From Bryobacterales bacterium (lineage in GTDB: Bacteria > Acidobacteriota > Terriglobia > Bryobacterales > Bryobacteraceae), in NCBI GenBank assembly GCA_020852175.1, contig JADZBH010000005.1, positions 124,001-188,000 of the forward strand: 64,000 bases of DNA, given 5' to 3'. The notes beneath the pieces were generated by a model. That model was not told the origin of the DNA and did not search any database. It was given only the letters and a program-made list of their open reading frames with translations. Of this stretch, positions 56,837-64,000 are shown piece by piece; position 1 is the stretch's first letter; each line of letters opens with the position of its first letter. The position numbers and the translations under genes were made by a program.

Positions 56837-57232
56837 ATGCCCCCACACCCAACGCCGCCACGCCCCACCGACGCGGAACTGGAGATTCTGAGCGTACTTT
56901 GGCGCCTGGGACCCTCCACGGTCCGCGAGGTCCACGACGTTCTTTCGAAAGAGCGCCCCATTCAATACACGACCACCTTGAAGCTGATGCAGATCATGGC
57001 GGAGAAAGGGCTGCTGGAGCGGGACGAGAGCGCCCGGTCGCACGTCTACTCCGTGCGGCAGCCGCGTGAGCGGACTCAGACGCAACTGGCGGGACATCTC
57101 CTGGATCGCGCATTTGGAGGCTCGGCCCGCAATCTGCTGCTGGGCGCACTCTCCGCGAAAAAAGCTTCACGAGAAGAGCTGGCCGAGCTCCGCAAGCTGC
57201 TTGACGAATTCGAAACGGGGAGGAAGTCATGA
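56837..57232 (+). CDS. BlaI/MecI/CopY-family transcriptional repressor
   Basis: This 131-residue winged-helix repressor begins PRPTDAELEILSVLWRLGPSTVREVHDVL, the family start, with YTTTLKLMQIMAEKGLLERDE in the recognition region. The dimerisation tail includes the segment around ALSAKKASREELAEL, where BlaR-type proteases cleave in other systems. GGAG lies 6 bp upstream of the ATG. Its stop overlaps the M56 gene (ATGA). The double operator upstream is its expected target. Confidence 0.93.
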   Translation: MPPHPTPPRPTDAELEILSVLWRLGPSTVREVHDVLSKERPIQYTTTLKLMQIMAEKGLLERDESARSHVYSVRQPRERTQTQLAGHLLDRAFGGSARNLLLGALSAKKASREELAELRKLLDEFETGRKS

Positions 57233-59097
57233 TTACCGCATTCACCACTTTCCTGTTGGACATGAGCCGCCAGGTGGACACGCTCGGCAACACGTTGCTG
57301 CACTTTCTGTGGGAAGGCGCGTTGATCGGCGCTTTGGCCGCCGGTCTGCTCCACGCGTTGCGCCGCGCCACGGCACGAGCACGGTACACAGCCGCCTGTC
57401 TGTGCCTGCTCGGCATGGCCGCCGCCCCCGCTGCAACCTACTTTTGGTTGCAGGTAGCGCCTGCCGCCGTCCCGCTGACCCAGTTTTCCGACTCCTCCTT
57501 CGCAGCCATCACCGAAAGCGCGGCCGCCACGGCCGTACCTCCCGCCTGGATGCCCCTGCTGGTGACCGTCTGGCTGGCCGGCGCTGTTCTGCTTCTGTTG
57601 CGGCTGCTTGCCGGTTGGACGCTGACTTTTCGCCTGCGCTGTCCCTCCTCCATTTCCACGCCAGCGCGGTGGCTTGGACACGTGGAACGCCTGCGCGCGC
57701 TGCTCCGCGTGGGCCGCCGCGTCGGCCTCGTGTTCACCGAACGGGTCGATGCGCCTGCCGTGACGGGCTGGCTCCGTCCGGTGATTGTCATGCCGCTCCA
57801 CATGCTGGGGCTAACGCCGGAACAGGCCGAGGTATTGTTGGCGCATGAACTGGCGCACGTCCGCCGCTATGACGCCCTGGTGAACCTGTTCCAGCGTGTG
57901 ATGGAGGCCATCCTCTTTTACCATCCGGCGGTCTGGTGGCTCTCGGCGCGCATACGCTCCGAACGGGAGCACTGCTGCGACGACATTGCCATCGCGCATT
58001 GTGGCGATCCGATGCTTTATGCGAGGACGCTGGTGGCGCTGGAAGAGAGCCGCGCCTCGCTTCCTACGCTCGCCATGGCCGCGAATGGCGGCAATCTGCC
58101 CGCCCGCATCCGCCGCATACTGGGTTTGCGTGAAGAGGCCAGCGACCCGTGGACGCCCGTGGCGCTTACGGTGCTCACCGTGGGGTTGCTGCTTTTGCAA
58201 AGCCCGCGGTATCAGGCCGCGGTCGCCAGCCAGTTCGAGCCGGAATGGGATCTCGCCACCCCCGCGCGGACCTGGACCGCGGCGCGGCTGGATACGCTGA
58301 TGGTGTTGGATGAGGAGCCCGTCCGCGCGCCAAGGGCTCTTCGCGCCAGGAGTGCACCGGCACGAGTGGAGCCCGTTGCCATGAGAATCTCCGCGCTGTT
58401 GGACGCAGACTCGCAGGACAGCCAGGCGCCGGCGCCGCCCGTGCCGCCCGTCCCGCCCGCTGCGCCAGCGGTTCCGCAGGCCGCGCCCGGGCCGCCCGCG
58501 CCGCCAGTACCACCCGCTCCGCCCACTCGCAGCCATACCTGGAACTGGGACTGGTCGCGTTCGGGTGAGGGCCGCGTGCAAATGAGCAACGATGCCATTC
58601 GTTTCATCGAAGACGGCAAACACTATGTCATCCGCGACCCGGCTCTCATCCAGCAAGCCCGTTCGTTGTTCGCGGGATCCGGCCAGTTCAGCAAGGAACA
58701 GCGGGAGATTGGACGTAAGCTGCGCGAAGCCGCCCGCGCCGACTCACAGGTGAGCCGCAACCAGCACCGCGAGGCAGGCGACGAGCTGCGCCGGGCGATG
58801 CAACCGTTGCAGAACCAAATCAACTCGGCTGCCCTTCGCCGGGACACAGCACGCATCGAAGAGCTGGCCAGGGAGATGGCCGAGACAGCACGCAAGTTCG
58901 AGAGCCGGCTGAAACCCATCACAGGGGAGATGGAGAAGAACATGCGCGAATTGGAGTCGAAGATGAAAGCCTGGGGCGAGGAGATGAGACAGAGGGGCGA
59001 ACAAATGCGAAAAATGAATGAGGATGCGCGCAGGAGCTTGAAGGAGCTGTTGAAGGAGGCTGTAAAGAGCGGCAAGGCTCAACCGGAAACGCTCTGA
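57229..59097 (+). CDS. M56-family membrane metalloprotease (BlaR1-like) with coiled-coil tail
   Basis: The 622-residue protein has an N-terminal membrane domain with several helices and the zinc protease motif H206-E-L-A-H, with a downstream Glu in SEREHCCDD as third ligand. After a last helix (ALTVLTVGLLLL, about residue 305-320) comes a Pro/Ala/Val-rich linker (about 400-440), then a region with heptad-like repeats to the C-terminus (RKLREAARADSQ onward). Classical BlaR1 has a penicillin-binding domain here; this protein does not. It probably senses an envelope signal and cleaves the coupled repressor. Confidence 0.9.
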   Translation: MITAFTTFLLDMSRQVDTLGNTLLHFLWEGALIGALAAGLLHALRRATARARYTAACLCLLGMAAAPAATYFWLQVAPAAVPLTQFSDSSFAAITESAAATAVPPAWMPLLVTVWLAGAVLLLLRLLAGWTLTFRLRCPSSISTPARWLGHVERLRALLRVGRRVGLVFTERVDAPAVTGWLRPVIVMPLHMLGLTPEQAEVLLAHELAHVRRYDALVNLFQRVMEAILFYHPAVWWLSARIRSEREHCCDDIAIAHCGDPMLYARTLVALEESRASLPTLAMAANGGNLPARIRRILGLREEASDPWTPVALTVLTVGLLLLQSPRYQAAVASQFEPEWDLATPARTWTAARLDTLMVLDEEPVRAPRALRARSAPARVEPVAMRISALLDADSQDSQAPAPPVPPVPPAAPAVPQAAPGPPAPPVPPAPPTRSHTWNWDWSRSGEGRVQMSNDAIRFIEDGKHYVIRDPALIQQARSLFAGSGQFSKEQREIGRKLREAARADSQVSRNQHREAGDELRRAMQPLQNQINSAALRRDTARIEELAREMAETARKFESRLKPITGEMEKNMRELESKMKAWGEEMRQRGEQMRKMNEDARRSLKELLKEAVKSGKAQPETL

Positions 59098-59107
59098 CAT
59101 CCGCCTG

Positions 59108-59168
59108 TCCAGCCTGGTTCGCAGGCTGGACCTTTCAGCCCGGCGGCTCCCTATCGGCCGCCGGGTTT
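59108..59168 (+). terminator. Tandem hairpins after the M56 gene
   Basis: A perfect 9-bp stem TCCAGCCTG/CAGGCTGGA with a 5-nt loop lies at 59108-59130. A second 9-bp stem CCCGGCGGC/GCCGCCGGG lies at 59139-59165 and is followed by TTT. The short T-tract makes the second the better terminator. Confidence 0.6.
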
Positions 59169-59382
59169 CGCAGTTGAGGGCCTGCTATTGACCGCTCCCT
59201 CCGCGACGCCACCGCCCGCTGGAACCCGTTTGACGCCAAACGGGGCCTCATCTACACTTGGTAAGGTAGGAATCCCTCCCGGTTCACCCCCATTGAACGC
59301 CAGAATGGAGTTTTGTGAGAGGGCGGCACAACGCCTGGAGTTTCCTGGCTAGAATCCTGAACAACGAGGAGGACGCAAGACA
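59169..59382 (+). other. metK leader region, no recognised element
   Basis: This 214-bp part of the gap before metK holds no convincing gene. I looked for SAM-I, SAM-II and SAM/SAH riboswitch cores and recognised none. A purine-rich GAGGAGG (59366-59372) is the metK ribosome-binding site. Confidence 0.5.
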
Positions 59383-60552
59383 TTGTCAGACGGCATGCGT
59401 CACATTTTCACCTCTGAATCGGTCACCGAAGGGCACCCGGACAAGATCGCCGACCAAATATCCGACGCGGTCCTGGATGCTGCCCTGAAAAGTGACCCCA
59501 CCAGCCGGGTCGCTTGCGAAGTGCTGGTTACCACCGGCATGGCGCTTGTGGCCGGCGAGATCACCACCAAGACCTACGTCGACGTGCCGAAACTGGTGCG
59601 TGAAGTAATCCATGACATCGGGTATAACGATGCCAGCTTTGGTTTCGACAGCAACACCTGCGCGGTGTTGAACACCATTCAGACGCAGTCGCCCGACATC
59701 GCCATGGGCGTGGATACGGGCGGCGCCGGCGACCAGGGCCTGATGTTCGGCTACGCCTGCAACGAAACCGCCGAGTTGATGCCGCTTCCCATCATGCTGG
59801 CTCACAAGCTGGTGCGGCAGTTGAGCGACGTCCGCAGGGCCAACAAGCTGAACTTCCTGCGGCCGGACGGCAAGTCGCAGGTTTCGGTGGAATACGCCGA
59901 CGGCAAGCCGGTGCGCCTGGATGCCGTGGTCATCTCCACCCAGCATCACGACACCGTTTCCACCGAGGAGCTGCGCGCTCAGGTGAAGAAACACATTATC
60001 GATCCGATCGTGCCCTCGAACATGGTCGATTCGAAGACCAAGTTCCACATCAATCCGACGGGGCGGTTCGTCATTGGCGGTCCGCATGGCGATACGGGCC
60101 TCACGGGGCGGAAGATCATCGTCGACACCTACGGCGGCATGGGCCGTCACGGCGGAGGCGCCTTCTCCGGCAAGGATCCGACGAAGGTGGACCGTTCGGC
60201 CTGCTACATGGCGCGCTATGTGGCGAAGAACATCGTGGCCTCCGGTCTGGCTGACAGGTGCGAGGTGCAGTTGGCCTACGCGATCGGCGTGGCCGAACCG
60301 GTAAGCGTCCGTGTGGACACCTTCGGCACGGGCAAGCTCCCCGAGGAGCGCCTGGTGGCCGTGGTCCGCGACGTGTTCCCGCTGACGCCCAAGGGTATGA
60401 TCGAGCACCTGAACCTGCGCCGCCCGATCTACCGTGATACGGCCGCATTCGGCCACTTCGGCCGCACCGAAGGCACGTTTACATGGGAAAGCACGGCCAA
60501 GGCCGAAGAATTGCGCGCCGCCGCCGGCGCCACGGCTTCAGCCCGCGGCTAG
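59383..60552 (+). CDS. metK: S-adenosylmethionine synthetase
   Basis: This 389-residue enzyme makes SAM from methionine and ATP. Hallmarks are [29 protein letters not shown] (catalytic loop), [15 protein letters not shown] and [16 protein letters not shown]. The TTG at 59383 is chosen because GAGGAGG lies 10 bp upstream; the next ATG (59395) is 22 bp away. The family length agrees. Confidence 0.96.
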   Translation: MSDGMRHIFTSESVTEGHPDKIADQISDAVLDAALKSDPTSRVACEVLVTTGMALVAGEITTKTYVDVPKLVREVIHDIGYNDASFGFDSNTCAVLNTIQTQSPDIAMGVDTGGAGDQGLMFGYACNETAELMPLPIMLAHKLVRQLSDVRRANKLNFLRPDGKSQVSVEYADGKPVRLDAVVISTQHHDTVSTEELRAQVKKHIIDPIVPSNMVDSKTKFHINPTGRFVIGGPHGDTGLTGRKIIVDTYGGMGRHGGGAFSGKDPTKVDRSACYMARYVAKNIVASGLADRCEVQLAYAIGVAEPVSVRVDTFGTGKLPEERLVAVVRDVFPLTPKGMIEHLNLRRPIYRDTAAFGHFGRTEGTFTWESTAKAEELRAAAGATASARG

Positions 60553-60673
60553 GCTTCGAACCTCGCGGATAGGATGGAGGGCGGCCCGGAGCCGCCGAAA
60601 GAGAAGCACACACCGGAAAGGCCGGGGTCCCGAGCGGGCTTCGGCCCTTTCCGACGTTTAGGAAGGCAATCAC

Positions 60674-61957
60674 TTGAGCGACACAGAAGGCGTCAAGCGT
60701 ACTACGGAAATCACCATTCCTCTGGAAGAGGTGCAGTCAGCCGCGGAGAAGGTGGTGAATTCGCTGCAGCAGAAAGTCCGGCTCCAGGGATTCCGCCCGG
60801 GAAAGGCGCCGCTGTCGATCATCCGCACCCGCTTTCGCGAGGACATCCGCCAGGAGGTTGTGGAGCAACTGGTCCCCAAGGCGTTCCGCGCCCGGGCGGA
60901 TCAGGAGGACTGGAAGGTGGTGGGCAACCCCAACATCACCGACATCCACTTCCACGACAACGAGCCCATTCGCTTCAACGCCGAATTCGAGGTGATGCCC
61001 GAGTTCGAGCTCGGAGAGTACCGGGGTTTGCAGGTGCCCTACGACGAGCCCTCGGTAACCGGCGAGGATGTCGATAAGCGCTTGGAATCCATCCGGGAGC
61101 AGAAGGCCGACTATGTGAATATCGACCCCCGGCCCGTGGAAGACGGCGACTACGCCGTAGTCAGCCTGACGAGCGTGTCCGGCGTCGAGGGCGAACCCAT
61201 CGAGCAGCCGGAAATCATGCTTCATGTCGGCGGCGAGGAGACGATTCCCGCCTATACGGAAGCCTTGCGCGGCATGTCACCCGATGGCGAAGCCGACGTG
61301 GAGGTGGTCTACCCCGAGGACTACGGCGCCGAACGTCTGTCGGGCAAGACCGTGAAGTTCCACATGGTGGTGAAGGGCCTGCGGAAGAAAGAACTGCCCG
61401 AACTGAACGACGACTTCGCACAGGACATCGGCGATTTCAAGACGGTGGACGAACTGAAGGAGGAGATCCGCAAGACCATCCTTCGCGAGCGTGAGACGCA
61501 GGCTCAGAACGAGGCCAAGAACAAGCTGGTGGATCAGATCGTGGATGCGCACGAGTTCGCCGTGCCGGACGCCTTCGTCGACCAGCAGATTCAGGCGAAC
61601 GTCGAATCGCGGCTCTACGAACTGGCCGGCGCCGGCGTGGACGTGAAGAAGCTGAATCTGAAGTGGGAAGAGATTCGTTCCGCGCAGAAGGACCGGGCGA
61701 CGCGCGAAGTAAAGGCATCGTTGCTACTGGAGAAGATCGCCGAGCGGGAAGCCATCGAGGTGTTGAACGACGAGATCGACCGCGAAGTGCACGCGGTTGC
61801 CCGCCGCGAGCGGCAGCCCGCCGCCGCCATCCGTAAACAATTGGATGAGAGTGGCTCGCTGCGGCGCATCGCGCTTCAAATTCGCACCGGGAAGGTGTTG
61901 AACTTCCTCTTCGAACAGTCCAAGAAGGTAACGGGCGAAACACCCTCCGCCGGGTAA
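60674..61957 (+). CDS. tig: Trigger factor (ribosome-associated chaperone and prolyl isomerase)
   Basis: This 427-residue protein has the N-terminal ribosome-binding domain with the signature FRPGKAPLSIIRTRF, the FKBP-like domain (DGDYAVVSLTSV..., about residues 150-235) and the C-terminal chaperone arms (KLVDQIVDAHEFAVPDAFVDQQI). The start is TTG with AGGAAGG 7 bp upstream. It is followed by clpX and lon; clpP, which often lies between tig and clpX, is missing here. Confidence 0.95.
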   Translation: MSDTEGVKRTTEITIPLEEVQSAAEKVVNSLQQKVRLQGFRPGKAPLSIIRTRFREDIRQEVVEQLVPKAFRARADQEDWKVVGNPNITDIHFHDNEPIRFNAEFEVMPEFELGEYRGLQVPYDEPSVTGEDVDKRLESIREQKADYVNIDPRPVEDGDYAVVSLTSVSGVEGEPIEQPEIMLHVGGEETIPAYTEALRGMSPDGEADVEVVYPEDYGAERLSGKTVKFHMVVKGLRKKELPELNDDFAQDIGDFKTVDELKEEIRKTILRERETQAQNEAKNKLVDQIVDAHEFAVPDAFVDQQIQANVESRLYELAGAGVDVKKLNLKWEEIRSAQKDRATREVKASLLLEKIAEREAIEVLNDEIDREVHAVARRERQPAAAIRKQLDESGSLRRIALQIRTGKVLNFLFEQSKKVTGETPSAG

Positions 61958-61963
61958 ACATGC

Positions 61964-61979
61964 CTGGAGCGCGCTCCAG
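61964..61979. repeat. Perfect 16-bp palindrome upstream of clpX
   Basis: CTGGAGCGCGCTCCAG lies 6 bp after the tig stop and 5 bp before the putative clpX -35 box. There is no T-tract, so it may be an operator or a 3'-stabilising hairpin rather than a terminator. Confidence 0.5.
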
Positions 61980-61984
61980 AAGAA

Positions 61985-62013
61985 TTGCCCAACCGCCCGG
62001 TTCAGGTGATAAT
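61985..62013 (+). promoter_or_regulatory. Putative clpX promoter
   Basis: TTGCCC (61985-61990) and GATAAT (62008-62013) are spaced by 17 bp and match the sigma-70 consensus at 4/6 and 5/6. The start would be about 50 bp before the clpX start codon. Confidence 0.4.
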
Positions 62014-62072
62014 GGAGGCAGCCGGCGGGATTGGTCGCACCGCATCGCCGTCCGCGCCAGGGAGGTTTCTGA

Positions 62073-63332
62073 TTGAAAAGGTCCGGCTCCGACGAAACGC
62101 TGCGTTGTTCGTTTTGCCATAAAAGCCAGGACGCGGTTGGCAAGCTGATCAGCTCCCCCAGCGATTACCCCCGCGCCTACATCTGCGACGAGTGCATCGC
62201 CGTTTGTAACTCGATTTTGGAGGACGATCGGAACGAGCCCGCCGCCGGCCTGCCGAACAAGCTTCCTAAGCCACTGGAAATCAAGGAATACCTGGACCAA
62301 TACGTGATTGGCCAGGAGATGACCAAACGCAAGCTCGCCGTGGCTGTCTACAACCACTACAAGCGCATTCAGATGAACAAGCGCACGACGGCGGAAGTGG
62401 AGCTGGGCAAGAGCAACATTCTTCTCATAGGACCCACGGGCACAGGCAAGACGCTGCTGGCGCAGACGCTGGCCAAGGTGCTCGATGTCCCGTTCGCCAT
62501 CGCCGACGCCACGACGCTGACAGAAGCGGGCTATGTGGGCGAAGATGTGGAAAATATCGTTCTCCGCCTTCTTCAGAATGCCGACTGGGACGTGCAACGC
62601 TGCCAGCAGGGCATTATTTATATTGACGAAATCGACAAGATCGCCCGGAAGGACGAGAATCCATCCATCACCCGCGACGTTTCGGGCGAGGGCGTCCAGC
62701 AGGCATTGCTGAAAATTCTCGAAGGCACGATCGCCAACGTGCCTCCTCAGGGTGGACGCAAGCACCCTCACCAGGAATTCACTCCGGTGGATACGACGAA
62801 CATTCTGTTCATCTGCGGCGGCGCCTTTGTCGGGCTGGAGAAGGTAATCGGGCGGCGCGTGGGCAAGTCGCCGATCGGCTTCACGCACGAAAGCGATGGC
62901 AAAGAGGTGAAGCGGGCCCGTCGGGAAAGCGAACTGTTCGCCGAAATCCAGCCGGTGGACCTGATCAAGTTCGGTTTCATACCGGAATTCATCGGACGTC
63001 TGCCGGTGGTGGGCACCTTGGATGAACTCGATAGCGACGCTCTGGTGCAAATTCTCACCAAGCCGAAGAACGCCATCAGCCGGCAGTACCAGCGCCTGTT
63101 CGAGTTTGAGAATGTTAGACTGAGGTTTACAGACGATGCGTTGGAAGCCATCGCGGCGCTTGCGATGGACCGCAAGCTGGGAGCGCGCGGTCTTCGCATG
63201 ATCCTGGAAGATCTCATGCTGGACCTGATGTACTATCTGCCGTCCAATAAGAAGGTGCGGGAATTCGTCGTCACCAAGGAGATGGTGATGACGCAGAAGA
63301 TCAACCTCACGCTTCTCGAGAAGGCAGGCTAA
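62073..63332 (+). CDS. clpX: ATP-dependent Clp protease ATP-binding subunit ClpX
   Basis: This 419-residue AAA+ unfoldase feeds proteins to ClpP. The N-terminal zinc-binding domain has CSFCHKSQ and the ICDECIAVC pair of Cys. Walker A is GPTGTGKT and Walker B is [12 protein letters not shown]. The ClpP-docking IGF loop (KSPIGF) is kept, so a ClpP should exist elsewhere. Sensor 2 lies in LGARGLR. The start is TTG, with GGAGG 7 bp upstream. Confidence 0.97.
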   Translation: MKRSGSDETLRCSFCHKSQDAVGKLISSPSDYPRAYICDECIAVCNSILEDDRNEPAAGLPNKLPKPLEIKEYLDQYVIGQEMTKRKLAVAVYNHYKRIQMNKRTTAEVELGKSNILLIGPTGTGKTLLAQTLAKVLDVPFAIADATTLTEAGYVGEDVENIVLRLLQNADWDVQRCQQGIIYIDEIDKIARKDENPSITRDVSGEGVQQALLKILEGTIANVPPQGGRKHPHQEFTPVDTTNILFICGGAFVGLEKVIGRRVGKSPIGFTHESDGKEVKRARRESELFAEIQPVDLIKFGFIPEFIGRLPVVGTLDELDSDALVQILTKPKNAISRQYQRLFEFENVRLRFTDDALEAIAALAMDRKLGARGLRMILEDLMLDLMYYLPSNKKVREFVVTKEMVMTQKINLTLLEKAG

Positions 63333-63382
63333 GTCCGGACCAACGCAACTGGACGCCCGATTGAGGCATCCAACCGAGTACC

Positions 63383-63414
63383 GGATGGAAAAGGGCTTAT
63401 GCCGCTTTTCATCC
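63383..63414. repeat. Hairpin between clpX and lon
   Basis: GGATGGAAAAG and CTTTTCATCC pair with one bulge around an 11-nt loop. No T-run follows on the plus strand, so termination is uncertain. Confidence 0.4.
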
Positions 63415-63445
63415 CACCCCGAATTTCTTATTCTCAAAGCACACC

Positions 63446-64000
63446 ATGATCACTTCGAAGGAAAAGCCTGAAACGAAGCGTCTCCCGATGATGCCCATCC
63501 GGGACGTGGTGATCTTCCCGCACATGATGACGCCGTTCGTCGTCGGGCGGGAGTCCAGCGTGCGCGCGCTCGAGGAAGCGCTCGCCGGCGACAAGAAGAT
63601 CTTCCTGGCCACCCAGCACGACGCCTCGATTGACGAACCCGCGCCCGAGGAGATTTTCCAGGTCGGCACTGTGGCCAGCATCGTTCAGAGTCTTAAGTTG
63701 AACGACGGCAATATCAAGGTGCTGGTGGAAGGCGTGGAACGCGGAAAGATTGTCTCCATCACCGACGACGAAGGGTTTTACCGCGTGGTGGTCCGCACGG
63801 CGAGTTACAAAGCGGAAGCGGGCCCGCAACTGGAAGCCCTGATATCGCGTGTGAACACGCTCTTTGAACAGTACGTCAAGCTCAGCCAGAATCTGAACTA
63901 CGAGACGATGCTTGCCGCTATCCGGCCGGACGATCCTGGGAAGCTGGCCGACACCGTGGGCGCGAATCTGCAACTCACGATCGAGGAGAAGCAGGAGCTG
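63446..64000 (+). CDS. lon: ATP-dependent protease La (Lon), 3' partial
   Basis: The first 185 codons of lon run off the window end. The N-terminal substrate-binding (LON/PUA) domain is evident: RLPMMPIRDVVIFPHMMTPF, VGRESSVRALEEAL, VGTVASIVQSLKLNDGNIKVLVEG and VERGKIV. The full enzyme of about 800 residues degrades misfolded proteins. It follows clpX by 113 bp on the same strand. The protease and ATPase domains cannot be inspected. Confidence 0.95.
   Translation, partial: MITSKEKPETKRLPMMPIRDVVIFPHMMTPFVVGRESSVRALEEALAGDKKIFLATQHDASIDEPAPEEIFQVGTVASIVQSLKLNDGNIKVLVEGVERGKIVSITDDEGFYRVVVRTASYKAEAGPQLEALISRVNTLFEQYVKLSQNLNYETMLAAIRPDDPGKLADTVGANLQLTIEEKQEL

Noticed and set aside
59186-59264. 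A 23-codon stretch reading DRSLRDATARWNPFDAKRG
   Set aside because: It looks protein-like but lies between a TGA and a TAA with no start codon or ribosome-binding site.
59169-59382. SAM-responsive riboswitch before metK
   Set aside because: No SAM-I, SAM-II or SAM/SAH core could be recognised; only terminator-like hairpins and a ribosome-binding site are present.
60617-60654. Hairpin GGAAAGGCC/GGCCcTTTCC between metK and tig
   Set aside because: It has a long loop and no T-tract, and the next gene follows on the same strand, so I do not call it a terminator.
61437-63437. A 666-codon minus-strand frame antisense to tig and clpX
   Set aside because: Both sense genes are unmistakable; the antisense product is low-complexity.

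Overview
The window is a GC-rich bacterial chromosome segment, most likely from an Acidobacteriota member of the Bryobacterales/Solibacter type. This is inferred from the large Oar-like TonB-dependent receptor with a carboxypeptidase-regulatory N-terminus, a secreted DinB-like gene, sulfatase, SMP-30 and DUF1684 genes, and a BlaI/M56 pair. No database was consulted. I see no transposase, integrase, phage gene or CRISPR array.

The left third holds the replication origin neighbourhood. On the minus strand lie dnaA, dnaN and gyrB (recF is not between dnaN and gyrB), and further left mnmG, rsmG, parA and parB. Two parS sites sit in the parA leader and rsmG end. DnaA-box-like sequences flank dnaA on both sides (19364-19561 and 20935-21166), so a bipartite oriC is likely. 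Between these blocks are purD, two tRNAs (Met, Arg), an alpha/beta hydrolase whose ATG shares its A with the CCA end of tRNA-Arg, a secreted TonB-C protein and a chemotaxis receptor. At the left edge a partial sulfatase converges on a surface-glycan operon: Wzt-like ABC ATPase, coiled-coil methyltransferase and double glycosyltransferase.

From 21 to 32 kb come a secreted esterase-like hydrolase, a frameshifted DinB-like gene, the TonB-dependent receptor, tRNA-Gly, a head-to-head dut/thyX pair (dTMP supply), a DUF3467 protein and a NarL-type two-component system. From 31.5 to 36.8 kb a translationally coupled operon encodes a MacB/LolCDE-type exporter (ATPase, FtsX permease), a LolA-like carrier and an outer-membrane beta-barrel. 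From 36.8 to 44.6 kb are DUF1684, SMP-30, NUDIX, mutS2, ankyrin, enolase-superfamily, peroxiredoxin, cytochrome c, tRNA-Glu and ferredoxin genes.

From 44.6 to 49.4 kb a minus-strand run combines a sugar-acid-type dehydratase and an ACS-family MFS transporter with a tightly coupled polysaccharide deacetylase, acyl carrier protein and ketoacyl synthase triplet. The triplet has the same protein classes as rhizobial NodB/NodF/NodE. An orphan LuxR regulator and a CpaE-like ATPase follow.

From 52 to 56.7 kb an envelope operon runs psd, pssA, an Asd-like pseudoenzyme, lptE and holA, convergent with rpsT. Then come the BlaI/M56 protease pair with a two-dyad operator, metK, tig, clpX and the start of lon. 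clpP is not between tig and clpX.
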